From UBA2112 sp964596695 (GTDB taxonomy: Bacteria > Patescibacteriota > Saccharimonadia > Saccharimonadales > Saccharimonadaceae), in assembly GCA_964596695.1 (NCBI GenBank), contig CAZQVE010000002.1, positions 62,001 through 126,000 of the forward strand: a stretch of 64,000 nt of DNA, written 5' to 3'. Below, piece by piece: positions 14,580 through 21,396 of this stretch (position 1 is its first letter; every line of letters begins with the position of its first letter). The translations under genes were made by a program, and so were the position numbers. The notes under the pieces are model-generated. The model was not told where the DNA came from. It searched no databases and worked only from the letters and a program-made list of their open reading frames with translations.

Positions 14580-14916
14580 TTGAGGGCGTGGAGCGCGGCG
14601 GCTTTGCCGCCTTGAGCCACGCCGCCTCTGCGCTTTAGCACAGGCGACCCGACAGAAACAGCCTTTTCCATAAAAATAAAAAATCGGCGGGGGAAAATTC
14701 AAAAAATGCAAAGGCTTTTTCTGGCGGGGCGCAGCGGGCAGACTTGCCCGCTAGGCGGCGGGGCTTGGCTTCAAGCATTTTCTTGGAAATGGGTTCGAGC
14801 TTCGTTGTAAAACTCCACCATGATTGACTACCAAATGAGTGAAGATGAAATGGCTTCTTGCTTAACTGGAATCGTAATGTCTTTCTGGTTCTATAGATTA
14901 AATACTATCTGCAAAT

Positions 14917-15396
14917 TTAGCTAGAGTCTTCTAGGCTCTTTTCAAATTCCATAGGCTTAGGAGGAAACTTTGATGGGTTTGAGTAGCCTTTTTCAGCATA
15001 GAACCCCCAGGCGTTGCTATAAGCAGTCAATGTTAGCTTTTTTGCTCCTCGATTTTTCGCATCATCCTCAACTACTTTGAGAAGGCGGCTTCCTATACCA
15101 AAGCCTTTTTGATAGCGAGGAATTGTCGCTAAATGCTTTAGTTCAGCCCCTACTTCATCACTTAGGTATGAGTATCGTACCGCAGCCATGCCAATCAGCT
15201 CGTTTCCTAATGTTATCGCACCGAATGTCTTATACTCAACCGAATTCTCATAGTAAGTCCTTGCATCATTAGCATTGCCAATCGCAGAACGAAGTATATC
15301 TGTTGCTAAACCTGCGTATTCTTCTGATAGTCCTCTGATATAGTAAGCAGGAGCTGCAAGAAGGTCTGATGGGACTAGATTAGGATTCGTAGCCAT
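14917..15396 (-). CDS. GNAT family N-acetyltransferase
   Basis: 159-residue acetyltransferase. The acetyl-CoA loop is YQKGFGIGSRLLKVVEDDAKNRG (motif A, about residues 95-117), followed by KLTLTAYSNAWGFYAEKGY (motif B). The substrate is unknown. Start ATG 15396 has no Shine-Dalgarno; TATAAT lies 8 nt upstream on the minus strand. It stands just outside the Gly cassette but inside the stretch bounded by the tRNA-Gly remnant at 16438. Confidence 0.85.
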   Translation of the reverse strand: MATNPNLVPSDLLAAPAYYIRGLSEEYAGLATDILRSAIGNANDARTYYENSVEYKTFGAITLGNELIGMAAVRYSYLSDEVGAELKHLATIPRYQKGFGIGSRLLKVVEDDAKNRGAKKLTLTAYSNAWGFYAEKGYSNPSKFPPKPMEFEKSLEDSS

Positions 15397-15404
15397 ATAT
15401 ATAT

Positions 15405-15410
15405 ATTATA
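15405..15410 (-). promoter_or_regulatory. -10 box of the GNAT gene
   Basis: TATAAT on the minus strand, 8 nt before the ATG, in a long AT repeat. Confidence 0.4.
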
Positions 15411-15666
15411 TAATATTATTTTAAAAACAATTGTCTCGTTAGACTAAAGCTTTCCGCCAGTTCTATAAGCTTGAAATTATCAAAGTCGCCCGAATTAACG
15501 GTTAGAAACACGTCGGCGATGCGGCACCAAGCATAAGTACTTTCCGAAAGGTGGGTGTTTTGTTTTGCTCATGCTTGCTCCATCTAATTGTTTATTGCTA
15601 CAGTACAGGGGTATTCCGGTCGAGAGACTGGATATGTAACTGACAAGCAGACAATCAGGAGGAATG

Positions 15667-15825
15667 ATGGCAAAGAAACAGTGCACCGCTGATTCACCAG
15701 GGTATGGTGACTTCGAGGGTGACGACGGTCGCTGGCACTGTTGCAAAGACCATGCCGACCGCAGAGTCAAATGCACCGAACGCAAGTGCGACTACGAATA
15801 CACCGAATACGGCAACGACTGGTGA
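15667..15825 (+). CDS. Small Cys-rich hypothetical protein
   Basis: 52-residue frame MAKKQCTADS...YGNDW with AGGAGG 4 nt before the ATG at 15667 (another ATG at 15664 is too close). It has five Cys and two His (WHCCKDH, VKCTERKC), which could bind a metal, and many acidic residues. The next gene starts 17 nt after its stop and has its own ribosome binding site, so the pair is probably an operon. No family recognised. Confidence 0.6.
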   Translation: MAKKQCTADSPGYGDFEGDDGRWHCCKDHADRRVKCTERKCDYEYTEYGNDW

Positions 15826-15842
15826 CACGAGCAGGAGTAGTT

Positions 15843-16292
15843 ATGAAAAACTGTACCACGTCAAACCCTAGCGAAGAAACTCTCGTCGCCTGGCAAAAAG
15901 ACGAATGGAGTAATCGCTATGGCTCAACCCCGATCATCGATAGCCGACCACAACTACATTACGCCGTCGACCGTTGGGCGGAGTGCTGGAGCCTCATCCG
16001 AGGCACACACGGTAATATCGAGAAGGCGTTCGGACCATACCGAACGCTAAAGGCGGCCAAGGCTGACGCCGAGCAGGACGCCACCGAGACATTGGGAGTG
16101 GTTAAATGTGACCGCTGCAACGAGTTCGTTCACGCCGATATGCCTAATGTTAGGGCAGACCGGAATGGTAGCCTTTGGCACCAGGACAAGGACGACAATC
16201 GCTACTCTCACTGGGTAAGCACCGATGACATGCTGCGCACCTGCACATCTTCGGTGATCCAGTGCGCTATCGGTTGTCGCTGTATGCCATAA
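15843..16292 (+). CDS. Hypothetical protein, phage-like character
   Basis: 149 residues; ATG 15843 with GGAG 5 nt upstream. The middle contains a CDRCNEFVH knuckle and the end has clustered Cys (CAIGCRCMP). There is a WQKDEWSNRYGS stretch near the N-terminus. The function is unknown. Together with the small Cys-rich gene before it, it forms a two-gene unit in the outer part of the Gly island. Confidence 0.6.
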   Translation: MKNCTTSNPSEETLVAWQKDEWSNRYGSTPIIDSRPQLHYAVDRWAECWSLIRGTHGNIEKAFGPYRTLKAAKADAEQDATETLGVVKCDRCNEFVHADMPNVRADRNGSLWHQDKDDNRYSHWVSTDDMLRTCTSSVIQCAIGCRCMP

Positions 16293-16378
16293 ACCTCTCG
16301 TCAAACCGTCGAGCGAGTATGACAAGTGGCCATAGGTTAAAACCTGGAGTCACGGCCTACTGTGTACCCCTGGTTCTA

Positions 16379-16396
16379 TGTCTGCTTGTCATATTC
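16379..16396 (+). repeat. Dispersed repeat TCTGCTTGTCATATTC
   Basis: The sequence at 16379-16396 recurs at about 17984-18000, and its first part occurs inverted at about 15641-15655 (GACAAGCAGACAATCA). All copies are intergenic. Function unknown. Confidence 0.5.
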
Positions 16397-16437
16397 TTTT
16401 ACTTGAATAAAAGTTTAGACCTGTCCGCCCATCGGTG

Positions 16438-16452
16438 GAGTCTCTTCACCCG
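16438..16452 (+). other. tRNA-Gly 3'-end remnant
   Basis: GAGTCTCTTCACCCG is identical to part of the tRNA-Gly T-arm and acceptor end (11108-11122) and is followed by a degenerate TGCTA where GCACC would be. It probably marks the outer boundary of an older, larger insertion at tRNA-Gly. Confidence 0.6.
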
Positions 16453-16458
16453 TGCTAA

Positions 16459-16487
16459 TTGCACTATATATATTCTAGTGCTATAAA
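16459..16487 (+). promoter_or_regulatory. Promoter of the 16497 hydrolase gene
   Basis: TTGCAC, 17-bp spacer, TATAAA; the ATG follows 9 nt after the -10 box, so the message has essentially no leader. It begins 7 bp after the tRNA-Gly remnant. Confidence 0.6.
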
Positions 16488-16496
16488 TATTTAAAT

Positions 16497-17219
16497 ATGT
16501 CACACGAGAGACCATTGCCGTTAAGTTACGGCTATGCCGATTCATTTGAGCGAGAACCTTCTCTTCCCGTAGAGCTACGTATCCATCCGCATACAAATGG
16601 AATTATCGTCATTAACTATCCTGGATTCAATGGTGACGTCGACGGCTTTGCCAACAAGTACGGAAAACTTGGTAATTTTTTACAAAGAAACCTGGGTGCC
16701 GCAGTAAGAACAGACAATCCTCGATTTGAGGGCGTTGACTATTCGCAGTCGGTTCAGGATCATTTACGCGCAGTTATTGATTACACACTCGTACATTCAG
16801 TAGAAATTTCCGGCAAGTCACCACAGGAGACTGAGCTATATCTAATGGGTAATTCGGCTGGCGCCGGCGCAGTATCTGCTGTCGCTAATGAATATCCTCA
16901 AGTCAAAAAGATACTACTTATAGCACCAGCAGGAAACGCAGGGGGGGATGCAATTACTCATGGTCTTGGTCGATATAAAGGCGAGTGCAGTATTATCGTA
17001 GGCGAGAACGATGAAGTAGTCGGGCCAGAAGCTGGTGCGTTGTTTGCTTCTCTTGCTACGGCGGCGTCCATCGTAAGGTCTGCCGTAATTCCTAAATGCG
17101 ATCATCAGTTCAGGGGTGACATCAACGCCAGGATTATGAGTGCTGCGCCCCTGTGGGCGTTCCGGGGTCTAGAAGGGCAATTGCCCAATCCTGAGGACGG
17201 CATCGACCTTTATGATTAA
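16497..17219 (+). CDS. Alpha/beta-hydrolase fold protein
   Basis: 240-residue predicted serine hydrolase. The nucleophile elbow is MGNSAGAGAV near residue 118, an acidic candidate is in VGENDEVVG, and the His is in CDHQFRG near residue 205, giving the order Ser-Asp-His. GIIVINYPGFNGDVDG near the N-terminus is the strand leading to the oxyanion loop. No signal peptide. Substrate unknown. No Shine-Dalgarno; a good promoter lies immediately upstream. Confidence 0.8.
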   Translation: MSHERPLPLSYGYADSFEREPSLPVELRIHPHTNGIIVINYPGFNGDVDGFANKYGKLGNFLQRNLGAAVRTDNPRFEGVDYSQSVQDHLRAVIDYTLVHSVEISGKSPQETELYLMGNSAGAGAVSAVANEYPQVKKILLIAPAGNAGGDAITHGLGRYKGECSIIVGENDEVVGPEAGALFASLATAASIVRSAVIPKCDHQFRGDINARIMSAAPLWAFRGLEGQLPNPEDGIDLYD

Positions 17220-17299
17220 CTCTAGGTAGTGTCGTTATACTTACATAGCCTTCGGCGTTTTTGCTTCTGCCTAAACTATGACTCTAACGCCACCTCTGT

Positions 17300-17305
17300 T
17301 ATAAT
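17300..17305 (+). promoter_or_regulatory. -10 box of the 17312 gene
   Basis: TATAAT, exactly 6 nt before the ATG; no Shine-Dalgarno. Confidence 0.55.
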
Positions 17306-17311
17306 GTATCC

Positions 17312-17881
17312 ATGAAGAGTGCTATAGTCTTGCACGGTAAGCCCACGAAGGAACGTTATTTAAACCCGGAGATTCCAAAACCCCATGAAGCTAATTGGTT
17401 TCCCTGGATAAGAGAGGCATTGTCAGCGGCGGGTGTTCAAGCATCAGTGCCGCCATTACCTCGTCCTTATTTTCCTGAGTATGAAGCATATAAAGAAGTG
17501 GTTGAGGCAGAAAGGATTGACGACAATACTGGCTTGGTCGGTCATAGTGCGGGCGCAGAGTTTATCTTACGATGGCTCTCTACCGATAGTGACATGAGCG
17601 TAGAGCGAGCAATACTTGTTGCTCCGTATTGTGACTATGCTGGTAAGTATGGGGATTTTTCAGACTATGATCTGGACACAGGACTGTCAGAGCGTGTGGG
17701 CAAGCTCGTGATTATCAACTCATTAGATGACGATGAGCCTATACAAAGACGTACGCAGGAGCTAATCAATGCATTTCCTTCGGCTAAACTAGTTGAGCTA
17801 AACGGGTATGGCCACTTTCGAATCGGTCATAACATGACTAGTCCTGAATTTCCTGAACTATTAGACGAGTGTCTAAACTAA
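17312..17881 (+). CDS. RBBP9/YdeN-like serine hydrolase
   Basis: 189-residue small alpha/beta-hydrolase of the RBBP9/YdeN group. AIVLHGKPTK near the N-terminus, nucleophile VGHSAGAEF near residue 82, the Asp in NSLDDDEPI, and the His in NGYGHFRIG complete the triad. The length is typical. It follows the other hydrolase gene by 92 bp but has its own -10 box, leaderless. Substrate unknown. Confidence 0.85.
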   Translation: MKSAIVLHGKPTKERYLNPEIPKPHEANWFPWIREALSAAGVQASVPPLPRPYFPEYEAYKEVVEAERIDDNTGLVGHSAGAEFILRWLSTDSDMSVERAILVAPYCDYAGKYGDFSDYDLDTGLSERVGKLVIINSLDDDEPIQRRTQELINAFPSAKLVELNGYGHFRIGHNMTSPEFPELLDECLN

Positions 17882-18028
17882 AATCACTCGACAAATCAAA
17901 CTGACTTACAGGTTCTTTGAGTTTATACCAATCGACTTTCTCGGGTGCGGCAGTTAGAGTCATCCTCGTAACTCCTGTTCTCCGTCTGCTTGTCATATTC
18001 ATGTTATTAATAAACAAATCAATTTATC

Positions 18029-18049
18029 TTTGCGTCATCATAACGCAAA
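18029..18049. promoter_or_regulatory. Palindromic operator upstream of the 18072 regulator
   Basis: TTTGCGT-N7-ACGCAAA, overlapping the -35 position of the gene at 18072. The same arms and spacing recur at 18793-18815 upstream of the ASCH gene. Confidence 0.75.
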
Positions 18050-18058
18050 TAAATCTGT

Positions 18059-18064
18059 TATAGT
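18059..18064 (+). promoter_or_regulatory. -10 box of the 18072 regulator
   Basis: TATAGT, 7 nt before the ATG at 18072. Confidence 0.5.
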
Positions 18065-18071
18065 AGACTTC

Positions 18072-18746
18072 ATGAGAGCACCTGCGACGCCACGAATTAC
18101 TGTAGATCCTTTAGTATTTGTGTTTCGCGAAAACAGATTGCAAATACTACTTACGAAACGTACGCGTGATCCGGAAAAAGGAGCGTGGGGTATTCCGGGC
18201 GGATACGTTATTCCGAACCAGACACTTCTGAGCGCGATCGAACTGTCTCTCGCGTCGAAGACTGGTGTCGGGATTCAATCACTCGGCTACGTGGAACAGC
18301 TCTATGCATTTGATACGTTGGGCTTGGATCCTCGTGGCCACGCTATTACTATAGCTTTTCTGTGCCTGAGTAACCAAGCTTATGTCAAACGCTCTGATTT
18401 GACGGGAGAGCCCCAATTCATGGATACGAGATCGCTCCCGGAACTAGCCTTTGACCATATGGCTATTGTTAACAAAGGCCTGGATCGCTTAAAAGAACAG
18501 TTGTTAAAAACGACCGCAGCGGTTTACCTACTGCCGCGCTACTTCACTATGGCGGATCTTCACGGTCTCTATGAAGCAGCCCTCGGCAAGCGACTTGACC
18601 GCCGCAACTTTCGTAAAAAATTGTTGAGCCTGGACGTATTGCAGGACAGCGGCAAAAAGCAGGAGGGTGTAGCAAACCGCCCCGGCATAATTTATTCGTT
18701 TAAGTCGCAAAAGGCAAACGACCTCGTAAAGCCGCTTTATTTTTAA
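18072..18746 (+). CDS. NrtR-like transcriptional regulator (Nudix-like plus winged helix)
   Basis: 224-residue regulator. The N-terminal Nudix-like domain keeps WGIPGGYV but the Nudix box is broken: where catalysis needs REXXEE it has ELSLASK, so it should bind rather than hydrolyse a nucleotide sugar. The C-terminus (AVYLLPRYFTMADLHGLYEA, RRNFRKKLLSL) is the winged-helix domain of the NrtR family. An upstream in-frame ATG at 18030 lies inside the operator; ATG 18072, 7 nt behind TATAGT, is chosen. Operators at its own promoter and at the ASCH gene suggest autoregulation and a very small regulon. Paralogue at 57264. Confidence 0.85.
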   Translation: MRAPATPRITVDPLVFVFRENRLQILLTKRTRDPEKGAWGIPGGYVIPNQTLLSAIELSLASKTGVGIQSLGYVEQLYAFDTLGLDPRGHAITIAFLCLSNQAYVKRSDLTGEPQFMDTRSLPELAFDHMAIVNKGLDRLKEQLLKTTAAVYLLPRYFTMADLHGLYEAALGKRLDRRNFRKKLLSLDVLQDSGKKQEGVANRPGIIYSFKSQKANDLVKPLYF

Positions 18747-18764
18747 GTAACTTTGTAAAAAAGC

Positions 18765-18793
18765 TTGACAATAAGTAACCGTATGCATTATCC
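18765..18793 (+). promoter_or_regulatory. Promoter of the ASCH gene
   Basis: TTGACA, 17-bp spacer, TTATCC. The start site falls inside the operator at 18793-18815, the usual position for a repressor. Confidence 0.65.
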
Positions 18794-18815
18794 TTTGCGT
18801 ATAAACTACGCAAAG
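18793..18815. promoter_or_regulatory. Palindromic operator upstream of the ASCH gene
   Basis: CTTTGCGT-N7-ACGCAAAG, perfect 8-bp arms, covering the transcription start; same motif as 18029-18049. Confidence 0.8.
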
Positions 18816-18833
18816 CTATGAAGGAGGGAACTT

Positions 18834-19130
18834 ATGGCAAAGCAAACTATCAAACAAGACGCAACAGTACACAAAGTAAAGTCCTGGATCAGACTCTTTG
18901 GTCCAACTGTAGAGGGCAAAAAGAAGCACGAAATGCGCTATAACGACAGGAACTACCATGTCGGCGATATTCTTGATCTGCAGGAGTATGACGAAAAAAC
19001 CCAGAAATATACAGGACGGTCAGCAAAGGCGGAAATCACTTACATGACTTCCGCTGAAAACCCCTGCGCGATGTCTGACGTTGGCTTAAAGGAAGGATTT
19101 GTGATTCTAAGCGTAAAGATGCTTAGCTGA
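18834..19130 (+). CDS. ASCH/DUF3850-like RNA-binding domain protein
   Basis: 98-residue protein with HKVKSWIRLFGPTVEGKKKHEMRYNDRN, HVGDILDLQEYDEK and a beta-rich remainder, matching the DUF3850 subgroup of the ASCH/PUA fold, which is thought to bind RNA or modified nucleotides. Shine-Dalgarno AAGGAGGG lies 5 nt before the ATG. The operator over its transcription start links it to the Nudix-like regulator upstream, so it may handle or sense the same nucleotide-type ligand. The specific role is unknown. Confidence 0.8.
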   Translation: MAKQTIKQDATVHKVKSWIRLFGPTVEGKKKHEMRYNDRNYHVGDILDLQEYDEKTQKYTGRSAKAEITYMTSAENPCAMSDVGLKEGFVILSVKMLS

Positions 19131-19145
19131 TGACTATGATTGCTT

Positions 19146-19958
19146 TCACGATGTCTCACGGGGGGTAGGAGTCCAGAGTAATTCACCCTCGGCTGGCTGT
19201 CTTAGCTCTTCACCATAGAGCGGTACGACGAGCTCGTGACGTACCTGGTAAAGCAGCGATGTCCGGTCTCTCGGGCTCTTGTTGGGGCCAGACTTGTGGA
19301 CTGTATTAAGATTGAACGCGACCATGGTTCCGGCGTTACCTGTTACAGTAACGGCGTCTTCGGGCGAAAACGGCGTCTCGTCTTCGATATATGGTTCATG
19401 TTTATCACCTCTCTTGTGTTCAAGCAGGCCGAGTTTGTGGCTACCGCGGTATACCTGTACCGGTCCCATGTCTTCATCGATATCGGTCAGATAGAGAATA
19501 GCGGCAAGCATCCGAATGTCAGAGTTGGGGTATTCAGGGTCAAAATGAGGAAAGAACGGATAGTCCTGATGGAGCGGGAACTTGCCGCCATATGTTTCAC
19601 CCTTCACGCCTGGTTTTACGAACCCCTTGTCGTGATGATTAACCACTGGTCCGCCAAGCAAAATACCGAGTCTGCCCATGATACGCGGATCGTAACGGAG
19701 AGATTTCAATTTTTCTGGTGCCTCGGGGTGGAGATGAACATCATGCACGTCGAGAATCTTTGTTTTAGTGCGCTCTTCGGCGTCGTTGTGATCACCCGTC
19801 TGCCACTGGGCGTTGTTGCCGATGTCCTCTATAAGCTCCTTTAGCCTATTCCCTATTTCTCTTGCTTCGTCTGCGGGAATAGCTTGTTCGAATTTCACAA
19901 ATCCGTTTTGATCGTATTCCTCCCTTAAAGATTTGGTATATGAATCTGAAAATTCCAT
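19146..19958 (-). CDS. Phytanoyl-CoA dioxygenase (PhyH) family oxygenase
   Basis: Predicted Fe(II)/2-oxoglutarate oxygenase of 270 residues. HQDYPFF supplies the His-x-Asp iron ligands, TVHKSGPN the distal His, and the Arg in SPRDRTSLLYQ the 2-oxoglutarate contact. NGFVKFEQAIPADEA near the N-terminus is typical of the family. The frame extends to 19982, but ATG 19958 (MEFSDSY) has AGGAGG 7 nt upstream. Substrate unknown. It is monocistronic and converges on the ASCH gene. Confidence 0.85.
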   Translation of the reverse strand: MEFSDSYTKSLREEYDQNGFVKFEQAIPADEAREIGNRLKELIEDIGNNAQWQTGDHNDAEERTKTKILDVHDVHLHPEAPEKLKSLRYDPRIMGRLGILLGGPVVNHHDKGFVKPGVKGETYGGKFPLHQDYPFFPHFDPEYPNSDIRMLAAILYLTDIDEDMGPVQVYRGSHKLGLLEHKRGDKHEPYIEDETPFSPEDAVTVTGNAGTMVAFNLNTVHKSGPNKSPRDRTSLLYQVRHELVVPLYGEELRQPAEGELLWTPTPRETS

Positions 19959-20083
19959 ACTGCGCCCTCCTTGTGCTAACACTATAGAACATAAGCATTA
20001 TTATTGCTATATTTTACAACGTTACAAAGGGTAGGGCGGACGCTCTAGGGCGCGCGGGTGCCTCTACGACGTATCTCGTGACA

Positions 20084-21250
20084 TTATGAGGCGGGGGATT
20101 GGCTGGGGACGGCAATATCAAGCTGCTTGATCGCACCGTCGTTCTCAAAATGTATCTGCTGTACGTAGGTACTTCTTCCTAGGAATTCGCCGTCATTGTC
20201 AAATGTACCCTTGTGGTAAAAGACATAGTATTTGCCATTGCGTTCGACGACTGAGCTGTGACCGCTATTGACGATTGGTCGGCCGTGTGTATCCCATATC
20301 ATCGAGGTGAGGATATGTGACTGCTGTTTTGCACGGGTGAGGTTGTCGATACTGTCAGCTTCTATATAGCTGAGCCCGTAATCGGCGTCGAAAGAATTAC
20401 GGCTGTATAGCATGTAGAATTTGCCGTCTTTTTCAAAGACATCAGGAGCTTCGTTAACAGCACCATCGGTATTATATACGGGCACGGCAACCGTGTGGTG
20501 GTGCGACGGATTGTCCATGTCGAGCGCTGAAATGACGTTTTGACCCCGGCCAAACCAGGTATAGAACAACCACGTATCACCATCTTTATCGTGAACGACT
20601 TCTGGGTCTATATTGTTGCAACTCTCGGGAAGGCAGCCGTCGTTGTCTATTCGTTGTGGTGGGCCAAAGTGCGTATCATGACCGCTGCTTGTCGCGTGAT
20701 AAATCCGGGGCCTGTTATGGGTATATTTGCAGGATTGTCCTTCTGCCATTTGCTCGGCGGTGAAAAAGATCTCGAGCTTGCCGTCTTTATTCTTGGTAAT
20801 GTCCGGAGCCCATAAATTGCAGTAATCATGATTCTGATCCAGGGCGCTAGGATTGTATGTCTCTACTTGCGTGAAATCGCGCAGGCTAGACGAGTGATAG
20901 ACTGCGAGCGTACGAGTATCTTCACCGGTGCCGCTCAGATAGAACGAATCGTTACTCTCCTTATACACATTTGGATCGGCCTGACCCGGTATGACTATCT
21001 GTTCGCCGTGAATATCGGGTTGCGGTATGTACTCTTGCGGCGGTGCTACGGCCGGAGTTTCGGCAATAGTAGGCGCAGCCTCCATGGGCTCGGGCGAAGA
21101 CTCGTGCATGGAAGTCATGCTGGTAATAACCGCTGTTGCAAGCGCAATACCGCCCACTATCCGGAATAATCGAGATTGCCGCCTCTCCCTATTTGCGGAA
21201 TTCTCTACGGTTGCCGGTGTAAAATTTCCCTCTCTTACTGCAGTATGCAT
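20084..21250 (-). CDS. Membrane-anchored GH43-like five-bladed propeller glycosidase
   Basis: 388 residues. A cytoplasmic tail of about 27 residues, one transmembrane segment (LFRIVGGIALATAVITS), a Pro/Ala/Glu-rich linker and a propeller domain with glycoside hydrolase family 43/62-like repeats. Candidate catalytic residues: Asp in PGQADPNVY, Asp in NNIDPEVV, Glu in VNEAPDVFEKDGKFYMLYS. It would act outside the cell on arabinose- or xylose-containing glycans. The start at 21250 is chosen over 21304 because TATACT lies 6 nt before it. Confidence 0.78.
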   Translation of the reverse strand: MHTAVREGNFTPATVENSANRERRQSRLFRIVGGIALATAVITSMTSMHESSPEPMEAAPTIAETPAVAPPQEYIPQPDIHGEQIVIPGQADPNVYKESNDSFYLSGTGEDTRTLAVYHSSSLRDFTQVETYNPSALDQNHDYCNLWAPDITKNKDGKLEIFFTAEQMAEGQSCKYTHNRPRIYHATSSGHDTHFGPPQRIDNDGCLPESCNNIDPEVVHDKDGDTWLFYTWFGRGQNVISALDMDNPSHHHTVAVPVYNTDGAVNEAPDVFEKDGKFYMLYSRNSFDADYGLSYIEADSIDNLTRAKQQSHILTSMIWDTHGRPIVNSGHSSVVERNGKYYVFYHKGTFDNDGEFLGRSTYVQQIHFENDGAIKQLDIAVPSQSPAS

Positions 21251-21256
21251 GCGGCG

Positions 21257-21262
21257 AGTATA
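21257..21262 (-). promoter_or_regulatory. -10 box of the GH43-like gene
   Basis: TATACT on the minus strand, 6 nt before the ATG at 21250. Confidence 0.5.
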
Positions 21263-21384
21263 TATCAATACGTTTTTTTTGCAACGATAACCACTATGGG
21301 TCATCGTATGAACTACGAAAAGTCCTGCTGAGGAGACGACACATAAAATACAATCGTGGTACTCGGAGCATTTTCTCCGTATGA

Positions 21385-21390
21385 TACACT
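21385..21390 (+). promoter_or_regulatory. -10 box of the pilin gene
   Basis: TACACT, 6 nt before the ATG at 21397; no Shine-Dalgarno. Confidence 0.45.
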
Positions 21391-21396
21391 ATACCC

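Larger units (their letters stand above)
12952..14820. mobile_element. Gly cargo cassette with 174-bp perfect terminal inverted repeats
   Basis: 12952-13125 and 14647-14820 are exact inverted copies, ending in TGGTG and CACCA. Inside are the divergent Imm5-like and GIY-YIG genes. Between the GIY-YIG stop and the right repeat (14586-14646) is a GC-rich hairpin region (GGCGGC-TTT-GCCGCC) also found at the same place in the cassette at 40130. Each repeat contains its own hairpin GCGGGCA-AGTC-TGCCCGC. Read inward from TGGTG, the repeat encodes a recombinase-like tail LVEFYNEARTHFQENA. Confidence 0.9.

Noticed and set aside
12952..14820. Integron cassette with attC site
   Set aside because: No tyrosine integron integrase; ends are long perfect inverted repeats with CACCA rather than the GTTRRRY core.
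15495..15785. 96-codon minus-strand frame
   Set aside because: It runs opposite to the small Cys-rich gene, which has a much better ribosome binding site.
18072..18746. Calling the 18072 protein a Nudix hydrolase
   Set aside because: The catalytic Glu residues of the Nudix box are missing and a winged-helix domain follows, so a regulator is the better call.
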